NCBI GenBank assembly: GCA_023412195.1
Contig: JAEYNZ010000126.1
Coordinates: 1-64,000, forward strand
DNA length: 64,000 bases
Reading direction: 5' to 3'
From: Bacteroidota bacterium
GTDB lineage: Bacteria; Bacteroidota; Bacteroidia; Bacteroidales; Prolixibacteraceae
Shown: in pieces, positions 1-9,749 of the stretch
How the letters are laid out: every line of letters starts with the position of its first letter
How positions within the stretch are numbered: the stretch's first letter is position 1
Translations under genes and position numbers: made by a program
The notes under the pieces: model-generated
The model's input: only the letters and a program-made list of their open reading frames with translations
Told to the model about the DNA's origin: nothing
Databases searched by the model: none

Positions 1-629
1 TCATAGAATTCCACGGTTTGTACTGCACGGAGCACCTAAATTTAGCGTATTTTACAGTTATTTCATTACGGGCTATGTTGCTGATATTGAGGGACTCTTA
101 TGTAATAATCATTCGAAAGTCAATAAAATATTTGAGTATCAATATTTATAGTATCAAGACACAAGACAGGATTCTCAGGCAGTTTAATTCATTTATTAAA
201 TAGCAATTTTTATTCATCCAGAACAGTCTTAGGTCTTGATACTCGCCTGCCTGCCCTTTAGGCCAGGTGTCTATACATCTTGTGTCTTTTAACCAATATT
301 ATTTTTATCCGGGCTGTAATTGTATCTACTGAGAGACTTGAGTCTATACATCTCTTTTGTAATCATCTATCATTTAAAGTCAAAACGACCCCTCCCCGCC
401 TCCCCGAAGGGGAGGGGTAAGACGCTCTGTAGCAGCATGCTGCCAAACTTGCACTGTTCCAAAGTCCCCCTTCGGGGGATTTAGGGGGTCGTGTTTCAGC
501 ATCTGGTGTTTCATTTCTAATATTATTTTTCATATGGCTATAATACTTTTTACTGAGGGACTTGTGTCTTTTAATCTATATTATTATTATCCGGATTGTA
601 ACTATATTAACTGAAGGACTTGTATCTGA
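1..629. other. Gene-free region with degenerate repeats
   Basis: I see no convincing gene here. A 61-codon open frame at 18-203 has no recognisable features and overlaps a repeat copy. The region holds four degenerate copies of a ~34 bp unit, at 71-103, 312-345, 536-569 and 593-627. All have the pattern GG(C/A)T.T..T ... GA(G)(G/A)GACT(T/C)(T/G)(T/A)(G/T)T. The larger blocks 280-340 and 562-622 are alignable over about 61 bp. A separate GC-rich palindromic element lies at 385-492. The region is downstream of the lipoprotein gene on the minus strand. Confidence 0.6.
385..492. repeat. REP-like palindromic intergenic element
   Basis: The outer ends ACGACCCC (385-392) and GGGGTCGT (485-492) are exact inverted repeats. 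Inside are two smaller hairpins: CTCCCC-GAA-GGGGAG near 400-414 and TCCCCC-TTC-GGGGGA near 464-480. The high GC content contrasts with the AT-rich surroundings. Nested palindromes of this kind are typical of mobile REP-type elements, but I cannot find a second copy in this window. Confidence 0.5.
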
Positions 630-2024
630 CTAATTCCTGAAAACAACAGCCACCCATTCGTTCTCTCCGGGTGTCTTAAGAGACATAACACTTCCTCCCT
701 GTACCTGATGCTCCGATGCCCACTCCCCTTTCCGCACTTCCATCCATTTCAAATAAAAAGAGGCATCATATGCTGACAAATCAAGTCCTACCTCCCCCTG
801 ATCAGGAAAAAAGACAACATACACCTCCCCGGGTTTCATTGTCTGATAGGCTTCATTTTCCTCACGATCAGAAAGTACTTCATTGTCCGGAGTCAGGTCC
901 CAGAATGGGCATATTTTTTCAATCTCACGGGCAGCCCTTACCGATGCAAGTGAAAGTTCAGATAATCCCAGTCCGGAAGGCGGACGGTGGAAACGTGCAG
1001 ACGCTGTACCTCCGATGATATGGCGCCACCATCCGTCGATGCCGTTGTTCGTATTTCCATGGGTGCCACCATCGGCTCCGTAGGTTTTAACAGTATTCAC
1101 CGGACGCGGGTGCGCAGAAAGGTATTCCTTCACCCATTGAAAGTTGTCCCAGTGCGCCTGGTCGCGCTGATGGTTATTTTGGGATATATCGCAGTAATCA
1201 TATATTTCGGGGTGGTCAAATGTCCTTTTATGTTCGTCCGATTTCAAATTCCATGCATCCCACATCTCGGTTAAATATATCTTTCTGCCCGCCTCATCTG
1301 CCTTCTGCCTGATAAACCTTGCCCAGTATGCACCCCATTCTGCCTCACCCGAAGTTTCATTATCCATGCAATAAAGCACATGATCATGGTCGAGTGTATA
1401 TGAAAGCATCTTTTCAACAAACTGCACCTGGTATTTCAGCAGCACTTCATTGTTGCGCTGGTTGGGAGTTGTAAAGAAAAAAGGCTGCTTATTCTGCCCC
1501 GGATGATCGGGATATTCCAAATCCAGCCCTGATTCGTCAGAAGTATAGTTTATGTTGTTTTGCGGATTGTATGGATGTACCGGCCAGTTACCGCGTGTGT
1601 AGTCAAACCTGTCCCATACCTCTATCTGCACAATAATATCACGTTTGGCAGTCTCATCCAGAAAAAACTCAAATCTCTGCCAGTATTCTTCATTCCATTG
1701 ATTCAGATCGTACTTACCATCTTCACGCTGAATAAACGGATACAATTCAAATTTTCTGTCCCTGCGGTCGCTCATGGTATTGCGGACATAATTGGCATCT
1801 GCATCCCTCATGCTGTCAAGATGCGGAACCAGCATATCAGATGGCCACTGAAAAAGGTTATCATCGCTGCTGGCTCCAAGTAAAAGGACCGGTTGCCCTT
1901 TATGCTGCCAGTACCAGGGGTTTTCAGTCCATGGCTGTATGGCTGCTTCAGGGTCATTATCCTTCTGGCAGCTGCATAAAAACAAAACAACTATTATAAT
2001 CCACTGAAGATAAAGCTTATGCAT
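630..2024 (-). CDS. GH-like TIM-barrel lipoprotein
   Basis: This is a 464-residue protein with a lipoprotein signal (LFLCSC|QKD, Cys near residue 19), so it is probably anchored to the outer membrane or in the periplasm. The body looks like a clan GH-A type (beta/alpha)8 glycosidase fold. Features include the Trp/Tyr-rich stretch near residues 30-60 and CMDNETS, whose Asn-Glu pair would fit the acid/base position. A C-terminal beta-sandwich (about 385-464) resembles the putative collagen-binding domain found in DUF4038 proteins. It lies 33 bp after the dehydrogenase gene and is the last gene of the operon with the GH140 enzyme, so I infer a second glycoside hydrolase acting on the same plant glycan. 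Activity and exact family are not certain. Confidence 0.6.
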   Translation of the reverse strand: MHKLYLQWIIIVVLFLCSCQKDNDPEAAIQPWTENPWYWQHKGQPVLLLGASSDDNLFQWPSDMLVPHLDSMRDADANYVRNTMSDRRDRKFELYPFIQREDGKYDLNQWNEEYWQRFEFFLDETAKRDIIVQIEVWDRFDYTRGNWPVHPYNPQNNINYTSDESGLDLEYPDHPGQNKQPFFFTTPNQRNNEVLLKYQVQFVEKMLSYTLDHDHVLYCMDNETSGEAEWGAYWARFIRQKADEAGRKIYLTEMWDAWNLKSDEHKRTFDHPEIYDYCDISQNNHQRDQAHWDNFQWVKEYLSAHPRPVNTVKTYGADGGTHGNTNNGIDGWWRHIIGGTASARFHRPPSGLGLSELSLASVRAAREIEKICPFWDLTPDNEVLSDREENEAYQTMKPGEVYVVFFPDQGEVGLDLSAYDASFYLKWMEVRKGEWASEHQVQGGSVMSLKTPGENEWVAVVFRN

Positions 2025-2057
2025 ACTTTTTTATTGAAATTAAACCTTATTGAAATT

Positions 2058-2882
2058 TTATGTAATATCATTTACCTGCTCAAGTACATTATCAGGTTCA
2101 AAAATCTGTTTCCAGTTGTCCCTGAACAGGATTTTACGCCCCCTTTCAAGGGCTTTATTGGCCGCATCTGAAAAAACAGCACCAGGTATCTCCTGGAAAA
2201 TCACAGCCAGCTGTATATTCAGATGCCCCAGCAGAAATTCACGTGCCGCCTCAGCCGGAACCCCTCTTTTAATCACCTCATCCATACCATCCTTCACAAT
2301 GGCAAGACATGTGGCTGAAAGTGTTTCAACAAGTGCAGGTTCAAGCAGTGCCATCTGTTCAACAGTTATCCTGAAGGATTTCGACACCGGTGAATACATC
2401 GTCTTCGCCAGATTCTCTCCCTGCTCATAATCAGATTCCCGACCCTGAAGCAACGCACATACAATGACCTGTTTCGCCAGCGTACCTCCGAAAAAATCCT
2501 TTTGCGCCTCAGGTGTTGGTTCCCAGTTAAACACAGACGGATGTGCAGGATGTGAAATAAAATAGGAAACATCATCCCGTTTATATAGCTTTCCGGCCAT
2601 AGCTACAGCAGGATCCAGAAATACTACCATCGAACCTGCCTGCATCTGCGGGATTACCTGTTCAGACACCTTTCCCAGTGCTGTATCCGGCACTGCAAGA
2701 ATTACAACATCTGCAGCGGGAATGGCATGAAGTGCATCAGTGGTTTCCACTCCCAGTTCCTTAAGATTTTGAATGCCTTTTTCGCTGATTTCCACATACG
2801 ACATTTCGTATTCCGAATTTTTAAGGTTCCGGGTAAGACGGCATCCCATTTTACCGCCGGCACCAATAACCGTTACTTTCAT
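2058..2882 (-). CDS. PGDH_C-type NAD(P) dehydrogenase, possible apionate oxidoisomerase
   Basis: A protein of 274 residues when started at 2882. That ATG overlaps the stop of the upstream gene in an ATGA arrangement, which favours it over the in-frame start at 2924. The N-terminus has a Rossmann motif VTVIGAGGKMG (residues 3-13), then AADVVILAVPDTA. The remainder is an all-helical C-terminal domain like that of the phosphogluconate-dehydrogenase-like PGDH_C family, with the SHPAHPS segment near residue 116 in the active-site area. D-apionate oxidoisomerase (ApnO) belongs, as I recall, to this type of protein. The gene follows a TIM-barrel sugar enzyme and a predicted apiosidase, so I infer an ApnO-like step. 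Another hydroxyacid dehydrogenase is possible. Confidence 0.6.
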   Translation of the reverse strand: MKVTVIGAGGKMGCRLTRNLKNSEYEMSYVEISEKGIQNLKELGVETTDALHAIPAADVVILAVPDTALGKVSEQVIPQMQAGSMVVFLDPAVAMAGKLYKRDDVSYFISHPAHPSVFNWEPTPEAQKDFFGGTLAKQVIVCALLQGRESDYEQGENLAKTMYSPVSKSFRITVEQMALLEPALVETLSATCLAIVKDGMDEVIKRGVPAEAAREFLLGHLNIQLAVIFQEIPGAVFSDAANKALERGRKILFRDNWKQIFEPDNVLEQVNDIT

Positions 2883-3682
2883 GATATGATTTCCTTTAAA
2901 TGTTTCATACTTTGCCCGGCCCATAAGGCTTCCTTTTCAATGGTTTCTTCGATGGTTTTCTCTGGCGGTGTCCATTGTTCCAGAATAGCGGAATGGCAAC
3001 GCGATGAAACCTTTTGCACCAGTGCCCTGACCGGCAGCATTCCCTCTCCCAGAGGACAACCTTCAATGTTAAATCCCATCTGGTGATAAAGCCTTTTTAC
3101 TGAAAACTCCTTTACATGCAGGTTCACAGTCAGGGGTGCAAGTTTATCGGTTACAGTTTCCAGTCCTTCACCTGCTCCCATTGAATTTACACTGTCAAGA
3201 CAAATACCAATGTACCTGCTTTCTGACCGGTATACCATTTCAGCAAATTCTGCCGCACTGAACCTGTCATGATTTTCAATGGCAAGGATTACATCATTAA
3301 CCTCGAGCATTGGAACAGCCTTTTTAATCACCGAATGTATTTCCTCCAGGCCGGGTGCATAATCTTTTCCATCGATAACAAACCTTAGAATAGGAGAATG
3401 AAAGAAAACCGCCAGTTCAAGATATTTCTCCAGGTTTTCAAGGGTCATTTTTCTAGCACCCACTTCAATTTCCAGGTGAAGATCTTCAGCCATATTTTTT
3501 ATTTTCAGCAGCTCAGTCTGTGAAAACTGCTCCAGTGGCAGGTTATCTGCAATCTGAACAACATCTGCCCCCAGTTTAACTGCCTGCTCAAGCAATTGAT
3601 AAACTGTCATCGGATACTCAGGTTCTTTCCCCGGCACACCGATGGCCCAGGTAAATGCATATGAGCTGATTCCGGCTTTCAT
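2879..3682 (-). CDS. Xylose-isomerase-like TIM-barrel enzyme, possible OiaC-type decarboxylase
   Basis: A 267-residue cytosolic protein of the sugar phosphate isomerase/epimerase (AP endonuclease 2-like) fold. Metal-binding positions are visible: Glu in LAIENHDR, Asp in GICLDSVNS, His in VNLHVKEF and Glu in AILEQWTPP. It overlaps the GH140 gene upstream and the dehydrogenase downstream by 4 bp each, so the three are almost certainly translationally coupled. 3-Oxo-isoapionate decarboxylase (OiaC) and several sugar isomerases share this fold. The context with a predicted apiosidase makes an apiose or apionate pathway enzyme the best guess, but substrate is inferred only. Confidence 0.65.
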   Translation of the reverse strand: MKAGISSYAFTWAIGVPGKEPEYPMTVYQLLEQAVKLGADVVQIADNLPLEQFSQTELLKIKNMAEDLHLEIEVGARKMTLENLEKYLELAVFFHSPILRFVIDGKDYAPGLEEIHSVIKKAVPMLEVNDVILAIENHDRFSAAEFAEMVYRSESRYIGICLDSVNSMGAGEGLETVTDKLAPLTVNLHVKEFSVKRLYHQMGFNIEGCPLGEGMLPVRALVQKVSSRCHSAILEQWTPPEKTIEETIEKEALWAGQSMKHLKEIIS

Positions 3683-5109
3683 CTTTTCATGGTTCCCGGG
3701 GCAGGAAAATTTTTACCGGCATCATCAAGCACCAGCACCCAATCGAGATTTTCCTCTGCATTGGGTGGTAAAAATGAACGGGTGCCGGAAGCAGGAAAGC
3801 TGCCAATCCTGACTGCCTCACCATTGCGCGGATTGTACCACCATGCCACAACCTGAGCCCCTTTAATAACATCCATTTTCACCGAAAATGCCCTTCCGGC
3901 AGGAGCATAAACCATGGCATACGAACCTTCACTGTCGCGGGTGCCCACAAACCTGTATATTCCGGCACCCGGAACTGAAGTTGTTACCCTGTCGGGAACA
4001 ATAACCGAATCATCGGGTATGCGTGTAAGATAAGGCCGCGATTCAATGAGCCGGCGCCCAAATTGCATCTGTGCTGCACCTGGCTGATCAATGGCTTCAT
4101 ACCATGGCATCAAAGGGGCATTCACAGGGTCACGGCCCGGTTGCCACATCTGCCAAACCGAATGGTGCCCGTAAGTATGCCCAAAAGCACCTGAAAACAG
4201 GTTCCAGTAAAGCGGCCTCCTGACATCAACCGAAGTAGAGTGCCCGAATTTGTCGGCTGCAAATTCAATGGGATGATCTTCATAAAGAGGCTCACCGTCA
4301 ATGACTGGTTTTACAGGGGTAAGCTTATAATCCTTAAGGGTATTTTCATAAACTCCCGTATAACGTGGATTATGACCATTCTGCCTCATATTAAAATCAA
4401 GCCAGGTATCTTTATGGAACCATTCTGATGAGCCTCTGCCACCTTGGGGATGAAAAGTCATCAGATGCGCACCCTCATCGCCTTTTTTCACACCGGCAGC
4501 CATAGCCCGGATAATTTTTTCGTGAACCTCCTCTTCGATATTGCGGTCACCTCCCATAATCCAGATGATATTCGGGGAACTACGGTACCTTTTGCCTAGA
4601 ATCTCACCAAATACTGCTGCATTTTCAGGGGTAAAAACAACCGGGCCTTTACCCCACCTGATATTCCATTTGTCTCCCCATGTTGGCAGCATTCCGATAA
4701 ACAGGCCTTTCTCCTCTGCCTTTTTAACTACCCAATCGACATGCTTAAAATATGCTTCATTGATTTGTCCGGGGTCATTGCCAACCAATGGTCTTTCACC
4801 TTCAGCATTCGGTGTTTCCAGGCCATCGAGTTCTGCCAGAACCACAGCCTGAATAACAGTAAATCTTTTTGCCCTCCTGTTTTCAAGATATTTTTCTGTT
4901 TCTTCCTTGTTCAACCTGTGAAACAGTTCCCAGGCAGTGTCACCCAGATAGAAAAACGGGGTGCCATCTTCAAAGACCAAAAAACGTTTATTATCTGATA
5001 CCTTCAGCCTGCCTTTTGAGAGATCAGCTGACGGACCTTCCCATTTTGCAGGTTGTGCGAAAACTGTTGCCGCTAACATGATAAATAATACAGATGTGAA
5101 ATTTTTCAT
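3679..5109 (-). CDS. GH140-type apiosidase (DUF4038)
   Basis: A 476-residue exported protein (signal peptide 1-18, ending VFAQ). The N-terminal DUF4038 barrel begins at [20 protein letters not shown], a hallmark of family GH140. A C-terminal beta-sandwich (about 375-470) matches the collagen-binding-like domain seen in the same family. Asp188 in GGDRN and Glu273 in DGEPLYE are the likely catalytic pair. GH140 enzymes such as BT1012 of Bacteroides release apiose-containing side chains of rhamnogalacturonan II. It is the first gene of a four-gene minus-strand operon. No SusC/SusD pair is nearby. Confidence 0.75.
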   Translation of the reverse strand: MKNFTSVLFIMLAATVFAQPAKWEGPSADLSKGRLKVSDNKRFLVFEDGTPFFYLGDTAWELFHRLNKEETEKYLENRRAKRFTVIQAVVLAELDGLETPNAEGERPLVGNDPGQINEAYFKHVDWVVKKAEEKGLFIGMLPTWGDKWNIRWGKGPVVFTPENAAVFGEILGKRYRSSPNIIWIMGGDRNIEEEVHEKIIRAMAAGVKKGDEGAHLMTFHPQGGRGSSEWFHKDTWLDFNMRQNGHNPRYTGVYENTLKDYKLTPVKPVIDGEPLYEDHPIEFAADKFGHSTSVDVRRPLYWNLFSGAFGHTYGHHSVWQMWQPGRDPVNAPLMPWYEAIDQPGAAQMQFGRRLIESRPYLTRIPDDSVIVPDRVTTSVPGAGIYRFVGTRDSEGSYAMVYAPAGRAFSVKMDVIKGAQVVAWWYNPRNGEAVRIGSFPASGTRSFLPPNAEENLDWVLVLDDAGKNFPAPGTMKR

Positions 5110-5535
5110 TATTGTAATTTATTTTTAGTTTAATCTTTAGATATCATTTGCCACTTATCTGTTGCCCCGTTTTAAGATATAAGGTCAGTTATCCGTTGAC
5201 TTTGTTTTCATCTCCTTCATGCCTGTGCCCAACTTATGGATGGCTGTTCTACAGTTTGTAATACTTGTGGCAACATGAAATTTTTATCATTGAGAGAATT
5301 AGTTGCATCATCAGATAAACAGTAAAGATATTATGCAGACAAATATTTTATAACAGTAGCAAGTTCTTCATAATATGTTGTAAAACATATCCTATATAAT
5401 AACCATATGCTATAAAGAAAACATATTAAACTGAATTTCAAGTTAAAATAGATATTTTTATTTAATAAGCTATACTTCTGATTATATCAATTTACTATTT
5501 TTACGCGTTTTCAATTTAAGCAAAAGTCAAACCCG
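5110..5535. promoter_or_regulatory. Divergent intergenic region between apiosidase operon and sensor kinase
   Basis: This 426 bp AT-rich stretch must carry promoters for both directions. A palindrome ATATGTT-GTAA-AACATAT at 5373-5390 could be an operator. A weak plus-strand -7-like TATTTTTA lies near 5486-5505 ahead of the kinase gene. I find no clear TTTG/TAnnTTTG pair, RNA gene or small ORF. Confidence 0.4.
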
Positions 5536-8500
5536 ATGGTGAGTTACAGGGCCGGCATCCTGATATTATTAACCTGTTCGTTGATTTCTTTCAAATCAAT
5601 GGCCTCAATTGCATTTTTCCATTATGGTATCGACAGGGGCCTTCCTGAACCGCGCATTATATCTGTCAGTCAGGATTCGAGTGGTTTTATCTGGCTTGCA
5701 GGAGAACACAACCTCTACCGGTTCGACGGAGAAAGGTATAAAACCTACCGGAACATTAACAACGGGATATCCCGTTTGCCTATTAGAAATATTAAGTCAG
5801 TTTTCACCGATTCACGGGGAATACTCTGGATTGGAGCTTCTTCCGGCCTTGCTTATTTTGATCCATCCAGTGATTCATTTATCCATCCCTCCAATACCTG
5901 GGAAAACAAGATGGTAAACGACTTGACTGAAGACCATCAGGGTTTTATATGGGCAGCAACACGTGAAGGACTGGCAAGAATAAATTACTCCACAAAGGAA
6001 ACCATCTGGTTCACAGATACTCTTACTTCAACATCAACCGGGCACAATGTTCTGCCGGTAAACGAAATTTTATTTATTTCCAGCCATGTCGATGGCAGAA
6101 TCTGGTTTTCAGACGATACCGGAAGGCTTTTTCTGTTCAATCCGGCTACACTTATTACGGATGATTATAACATGGTTCTGGGACAGAACCCGGGTTTAAA
6201 TAATATATCAAACATTCAGTTTGCAAACCGCCATCTTTTCATCAGCACCCTATCAAATGGATTTTACTGGTTCAATCCGGAAGAAAAAATACTTTATAAT
6301 GAGGTTTTTTATCCTTTGGGATATGTCATACATCACTTCACAATCAGTAATGATTCTATCGCATGGCTTACCGGAAATAACGGCCTGTTCAGGTTTAATT
6401 ACATCAAAGGAAGATACAGCAGGTACACCGAAGATCCTGGGGACCCGATGAGCCTGAAACGATCAGCAGTAACGTTTGTTTATGAAGACAGAAGTAAAAA
6501 TTTATGGATCTCTTCCGGAGTAAGAGGTGTTGACTACGGACTTACATCTTCTCCGTTCCGGCATCTTTCTCTTCCGGGAAATGAAGCATATCAGCTGACT
6601 CAGCCTGAAGTGACTGCAATTGAATTTGATCACCAGGGAAATATGTGGCTGGGATATGAAGGAGGGTTTGTAGAACAGCATTCTTATAATCCTTTAACAA
6701 AAAAAAAATATTCTATTAAATCAAAAACGGATAGCGGTACTTCCGGATCTATTTTCTGTTTATTTTCAGATAGCAAAAACAGATTATGGATGGGTGGGTG
6801 GCAAACCGGGCTTCAAAAACTTAATCAGACAGGAACCTCATTTGAAGCTGCACCCATATTTCCTCAATCCACCGGTTCTATTTTAAAAACAGCAGACATC
6901 CGTGGTATTGCTGAAGATAGCAGGGGTAATTTATGGATAAGCTTCCATGGTATGGGAATTGGACGGTATGATCCGGATACATACCAGATGACATTATTCC
7001 GGCATGATATTCATAAACCGGAAAATAGCCTTTCGAATGACTGGACCTATAATCTTGTTACGGATAAAAACAACAATCTGTGGATAGCATCTTCACATGG
7101 AGTTTCCAGACTGAATCTCCTGACAGGTGAATTCAAAAATTATTTTCATGAAGAAAGCAATCCAAATTCACTTAGCAGCAACATAGTCATCACCATCTAT
7201 ATTGATCCATCAGGCACTATCTGGGCCGGAACCGAAAATGGAATAAATGTTTTCATCCCTGAGCTAAATACTTTTATTCCTGTATTTCAGGAAACCGGCA
7301 CTACATCATTCAGAATTGCAGACATCCGTTCAACCAAACCAGGGGAGATCTGGGCTAGTACGCAGGCAGGCCTGATTTTCCTTAAATGGGCCTGGAATCC
7401 CGATTTGCTTGGAGTGACAGCCAACGTAAATATATACAACAGAATGAGTGGCCTTTTATCAACAAATTACTTCGACCGGTCATCTGCAATCGACGCCAGT
7501 GGCATGATCTATTTTGGAGGAAATGAAAGTATTGATTATTTCCAGCCTGAACAGGCAGCGAAATACAAACCCGAAACACCTAAACCGGTGCTGACTGATT
7601 TTATAATCGATGGTATACCTGTGTATCTTGATTTACAGGTTCCAGGTGAAAAAAAATTAAAGCTGAACCACAGCAATCATATGATCAGCTTAAGATTTAC
7701 TGCACCAGGTTTCAACAATCCCGAAAAACAAAGATTCAGATATCAGCTCGAAGGATTTGACAAGCAGTGGAACTATACCCAACATGAACAGGTAGCCAGT
7801 TATACACATCTGCCGTCTGGAGAATATACCTTCAGACTTGAAACAGAAGACAGAAACGGCAACTGGGAACAAAATTCCATTTCACTGCCCATACTTGTTG
7901 AGCCACCTTTCTGGAATACCTTTGCATTTTATGTTTCAGTATCAGCAGCTTTTCTATTGCTGATATCCCTCCTTATATATGCAAGGTCCCGGTTATTTCT
8001 CGTTCGCCAGAAGGAACTTGAAAAAATGATTGAAGAACGGACCCGAGAGTTGCTTATCAAAAACACAGAACTGGAAAAGATCAATCAAACCAAAAACAAG
8101 TTTTTCTCAATCATTTCACACGATTTAAGAAGCCCGTTTTCAGGGGTACTTGGGCTGCTTGAACTGCTTGCCGATCCTTCCAATAATATTGAAAAGGAAA
8201 AACAACAGGAGTTGATCGAACTGGCCAGGCATTCTGCTGCAAATACTTTTGAGCTCCTTGAAAACCTTCTTACATGGGCTCATGCTCAAATGAAAAACAC
8301 TGTAAGCAACCCTCAGAAGCAGAACCTCAGCTCCTTGCTTAAAAAGAACATCGAGCTGAAACTGACAACGGCCATGCAAAAGAAGATTTCAGTTCATACT
8401 CATTTTCCTGAAGTACTGGAAGCCAGCTTCGACCGTGAAATGATCAATACGGTAATCCGTAATATCCTGAACAATGCAGTTAAATTTACACATCCCGGAG

Positions 8501-8781
8501 GATTCATTGAAGTTTCAGCTTTCAGACAAAATGGTAGCATTACGGTTAAGGTTGCTGACAATGGCATCGGAATCCATCCTGAAGACTTGCCAGACTTGTT
8601 TGGAAATACAAAAAAAAGCCGCACAGGCACCATGGGTGAAAAAGGCACAGGGTTGGGCCTCATCATCTGCAAGGAATTCATTGAAAAAAACAATGGCAAA
8701 ATATGGGCCTCCTCTAATCAGCCCAATGGATCTGTCATTCATTTTACCCTTCCTGCACATGAACAGGAAATAAATTCCTGA
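5536..8781 (+). CDS. Reg_prop/Y_Y_Y sensor histidine kinase without receiver
   Basis: A 1081-residue membrane sensor. After a signal peptide (about 1-25), two periplasmic propeller blocks of Reg_prop repeats (patterns such as DSRGILWIGA, DSRGNLWISF, DPSGTIWAGT) run to about residue 690. A Y_Y_Y domain follows to about 790, with one transmembrane helix near 793-815 and a coiled coil. The cytoplasmic kinase has an H-box FFSIISHDLRSP (phospho-His near 861), an N-box NILNNAVKF (near 976) and G-boxes DNGIGI and GEKGTGLGLII. The layout matches the sensor half of hybrid two-component systems that control polysaccharide use, but the receiver and AraC output domains are absent. It is divergent from the GH140 operon, and no response regulator is adjacent. 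Confidence 0.85.
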   Translation: MVSYRAGILILLTCSLISFKSMASIAFFHYGIDRGLPEPRIISVSQDSSGFIWLAGEHNLYRFDGERYKTYRNINNGISRLPIRNIKSVFTDSRGILWIGASSGLAYFDPSSDSFIHPSNTWENKMVNDLTEDHQGFIWAATREGLARINYSTKETIWFTDTLTSTSTGHNVLPVNEILFISSHVDGRIWFSDDTGRLFLFNPATLITDDYNMVLGQNPGLNNISNIQFANRHLFISTLSNGFYWFNPEEKILYNEVFYPLGYVIHHFTISNDSIAWLTGNNGLFRFNYIKGRYSRYTEDPGDPMSLKRSAVTFVYEDRSKNLWISSGVRGVDYGLTSSPFRHLSLPGNEAYQLTQPEVTAIEFDHQGNMWLGYEGGFVEQHSYNPLTKKKYSIKSKTDSGTSGSIFCLFSDSKNRLWMGGWQTGLQKLNQTGTSFEAAPIFPQSTGSILKTADIRGIAEDSRGNLWISFHGMGIGRYDPDTYQMTLFRHDIHKPENSLSNDWTYNLVTDKNNNLWIASSHGVSRLNLLTGEFKNYFHEESNPNSLSSNIVITIYIDPSGTIWAGTENGINVFIPELNTFIPVFQETGTTSFRIADIRSTKPGEIWASTQAGLIFLKWAWNPDLLGVTANVNIYNRMSGLLSTNYFDRSSAIDASGMIYFGGNESIDYFQPEQAAKYKPETPKPVLTDFIIDGIPVYLDLQVPGEKKLKLNHSNHMISLRFTAPGFNNPEKQRFRYQLEGFDKQWNYTQHEQVASYTHLPSGEYTFRLETEDRNGNWEQNSISLPILVEPPFWNTFAFYVSVSAAFLLLISLLIYARSRLFLVRQKELEKMIEERTRELLIKNTELEKINQTKNKFFSIISHDLRSPFSGVLGLLELLADPSNNIEKEKQQELIELARHSAANTFELLENLLTWAHAQMKNTVSNPQKQNLSSLLKKNIELKLTTAMQKKISVHTHFPEVLEASFDREMINTVIRNILNNAVKFTHPGGFIEVSAFRQNGSITVKVADNGIGIHPEDLPDLFGNTKKSRTGTMGEKGTGLGLIICKEFIEKNNGKIWASSNQPNGSVIHFTLPAHEQEINS

Positions 8782-8865
8782 TGATTTTATTTCTCCTCCC
8801 TGTCACTGTAAAAAACATTTACTCATTATACTTGTTGAAATATCCTGAACATCAAAAAAACCGTA

Positions 8866-9648
8866 ATGAAACAGGTCGCTCTGATAACTGGCGCTTCATC
8901 GGGAATCGGTAAGGAACTGGCATATATTCATGCAAAAACAGGAGGAGACCTGGTGCTGGTAGCCCGACGAAAAAAAGAACTGGAGAGGTTAAAACAGGAA
9001 TTAAAAACTTCCTTTCATGTCACGGCAGTCATCATTGTAAAAGATCTTTCGGAACCCGATGCTGCCCGGGAAATCTATTCTGAAACGCAGTCAATGGGCA
9101 TTACCATCGATTATCTGATCAACAATGCAGGCTTTGGCGGCTATGGGTATTTTCATGAAAGAAGCATGGATGACTACATGGATATGATCAATGTAAATGT
9201 CATTTCACTTATGCTGCTTACAAGGCTTTATCTGCCGGGAATGGTTGAACGCAGAAACGGACGCATACTCAATGTGTCTTCCTCTGCATCCTTTGTACCT
9301 GGCCCTTTGCAGGCAGTTTATTTTGCCTCCAAGGCTTTTGTTACCTCCTTCAGCCAGGCCATAGCAGAAGAAGTAAAAGAAAATGGTGTCACTGTTACAG
9401 CCTTATGCCCCGGAATGGTCGACACTGAATTTGTTGACCTGTCAGGAATGGGTGAATCCAATATTATGAAGCACCAGAAACCTGCAAGCCCCCAAAAAAC
9501 TGCAGAAATCGGATACCATGACATGATGAAGGGTAAACTTCTGTCGTTCGATAACAGATTGCTGAAATTTTCAATAAACTGGGTTGTTCAATTTTTTCCG
9601 CGGAAAACCATCCTGAAAATTTTAAGAAAAATCATGGACAAGAAATAA
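8866..9648 (+). CDS. Short-chain dehydrogenase/reductase
   Basis: A 260-residue classical SDR. It has the nucleotide-binding GASSGIG (residues 9-15), NNAG near 87, and a catalytic Ser in NVSSSAS with YFASK carrying the Tyr and Lys. The C-terminal basic helix (SINWVVQFFPRKTILKILRKIM) may associate with membrane. This DltE/YqjQ-like type has undefined substrates. It is the first of three plus-strand genes with gaps of about 70-100 bp. Confidence 0.85.
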   Translation: MKQVALITGASSGIGKELAYIHAKTGGDLVLVARRKKELERLKQELKTSFHVTAVIIVKDLSEPDAAREIYSETQSMGITIDYLINNAGFGGYGYFHERSMDDYMDMINVNVISLMLLTRLYLPGMVERRNGRILNVSSSASFVPGPLQAVYFASKAFVTSFSQAIAEEVKENGVTVTALCPGMVDTEFVDLSGMGESNIMKHQKPASPQKTAEIGYHDMMKGKLLSFDNRLLKFSINWVVQFFPRKTILKILRKIMDKK

Positions 9649-9749
9649 AAATAGTCATCGTATAATGAACATGAGAAAGATGTTTCACCACCTGAAAAAA
9701 GGAAAATCCTTCATGTAAATTATTTATGACAATTTTGGGAAAATAAAAA

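Noticed and set aside
18..203. 61-codon open frame near the left edge
   Set aside because: It has no family, no promoter and coincides with degenerate repeats.
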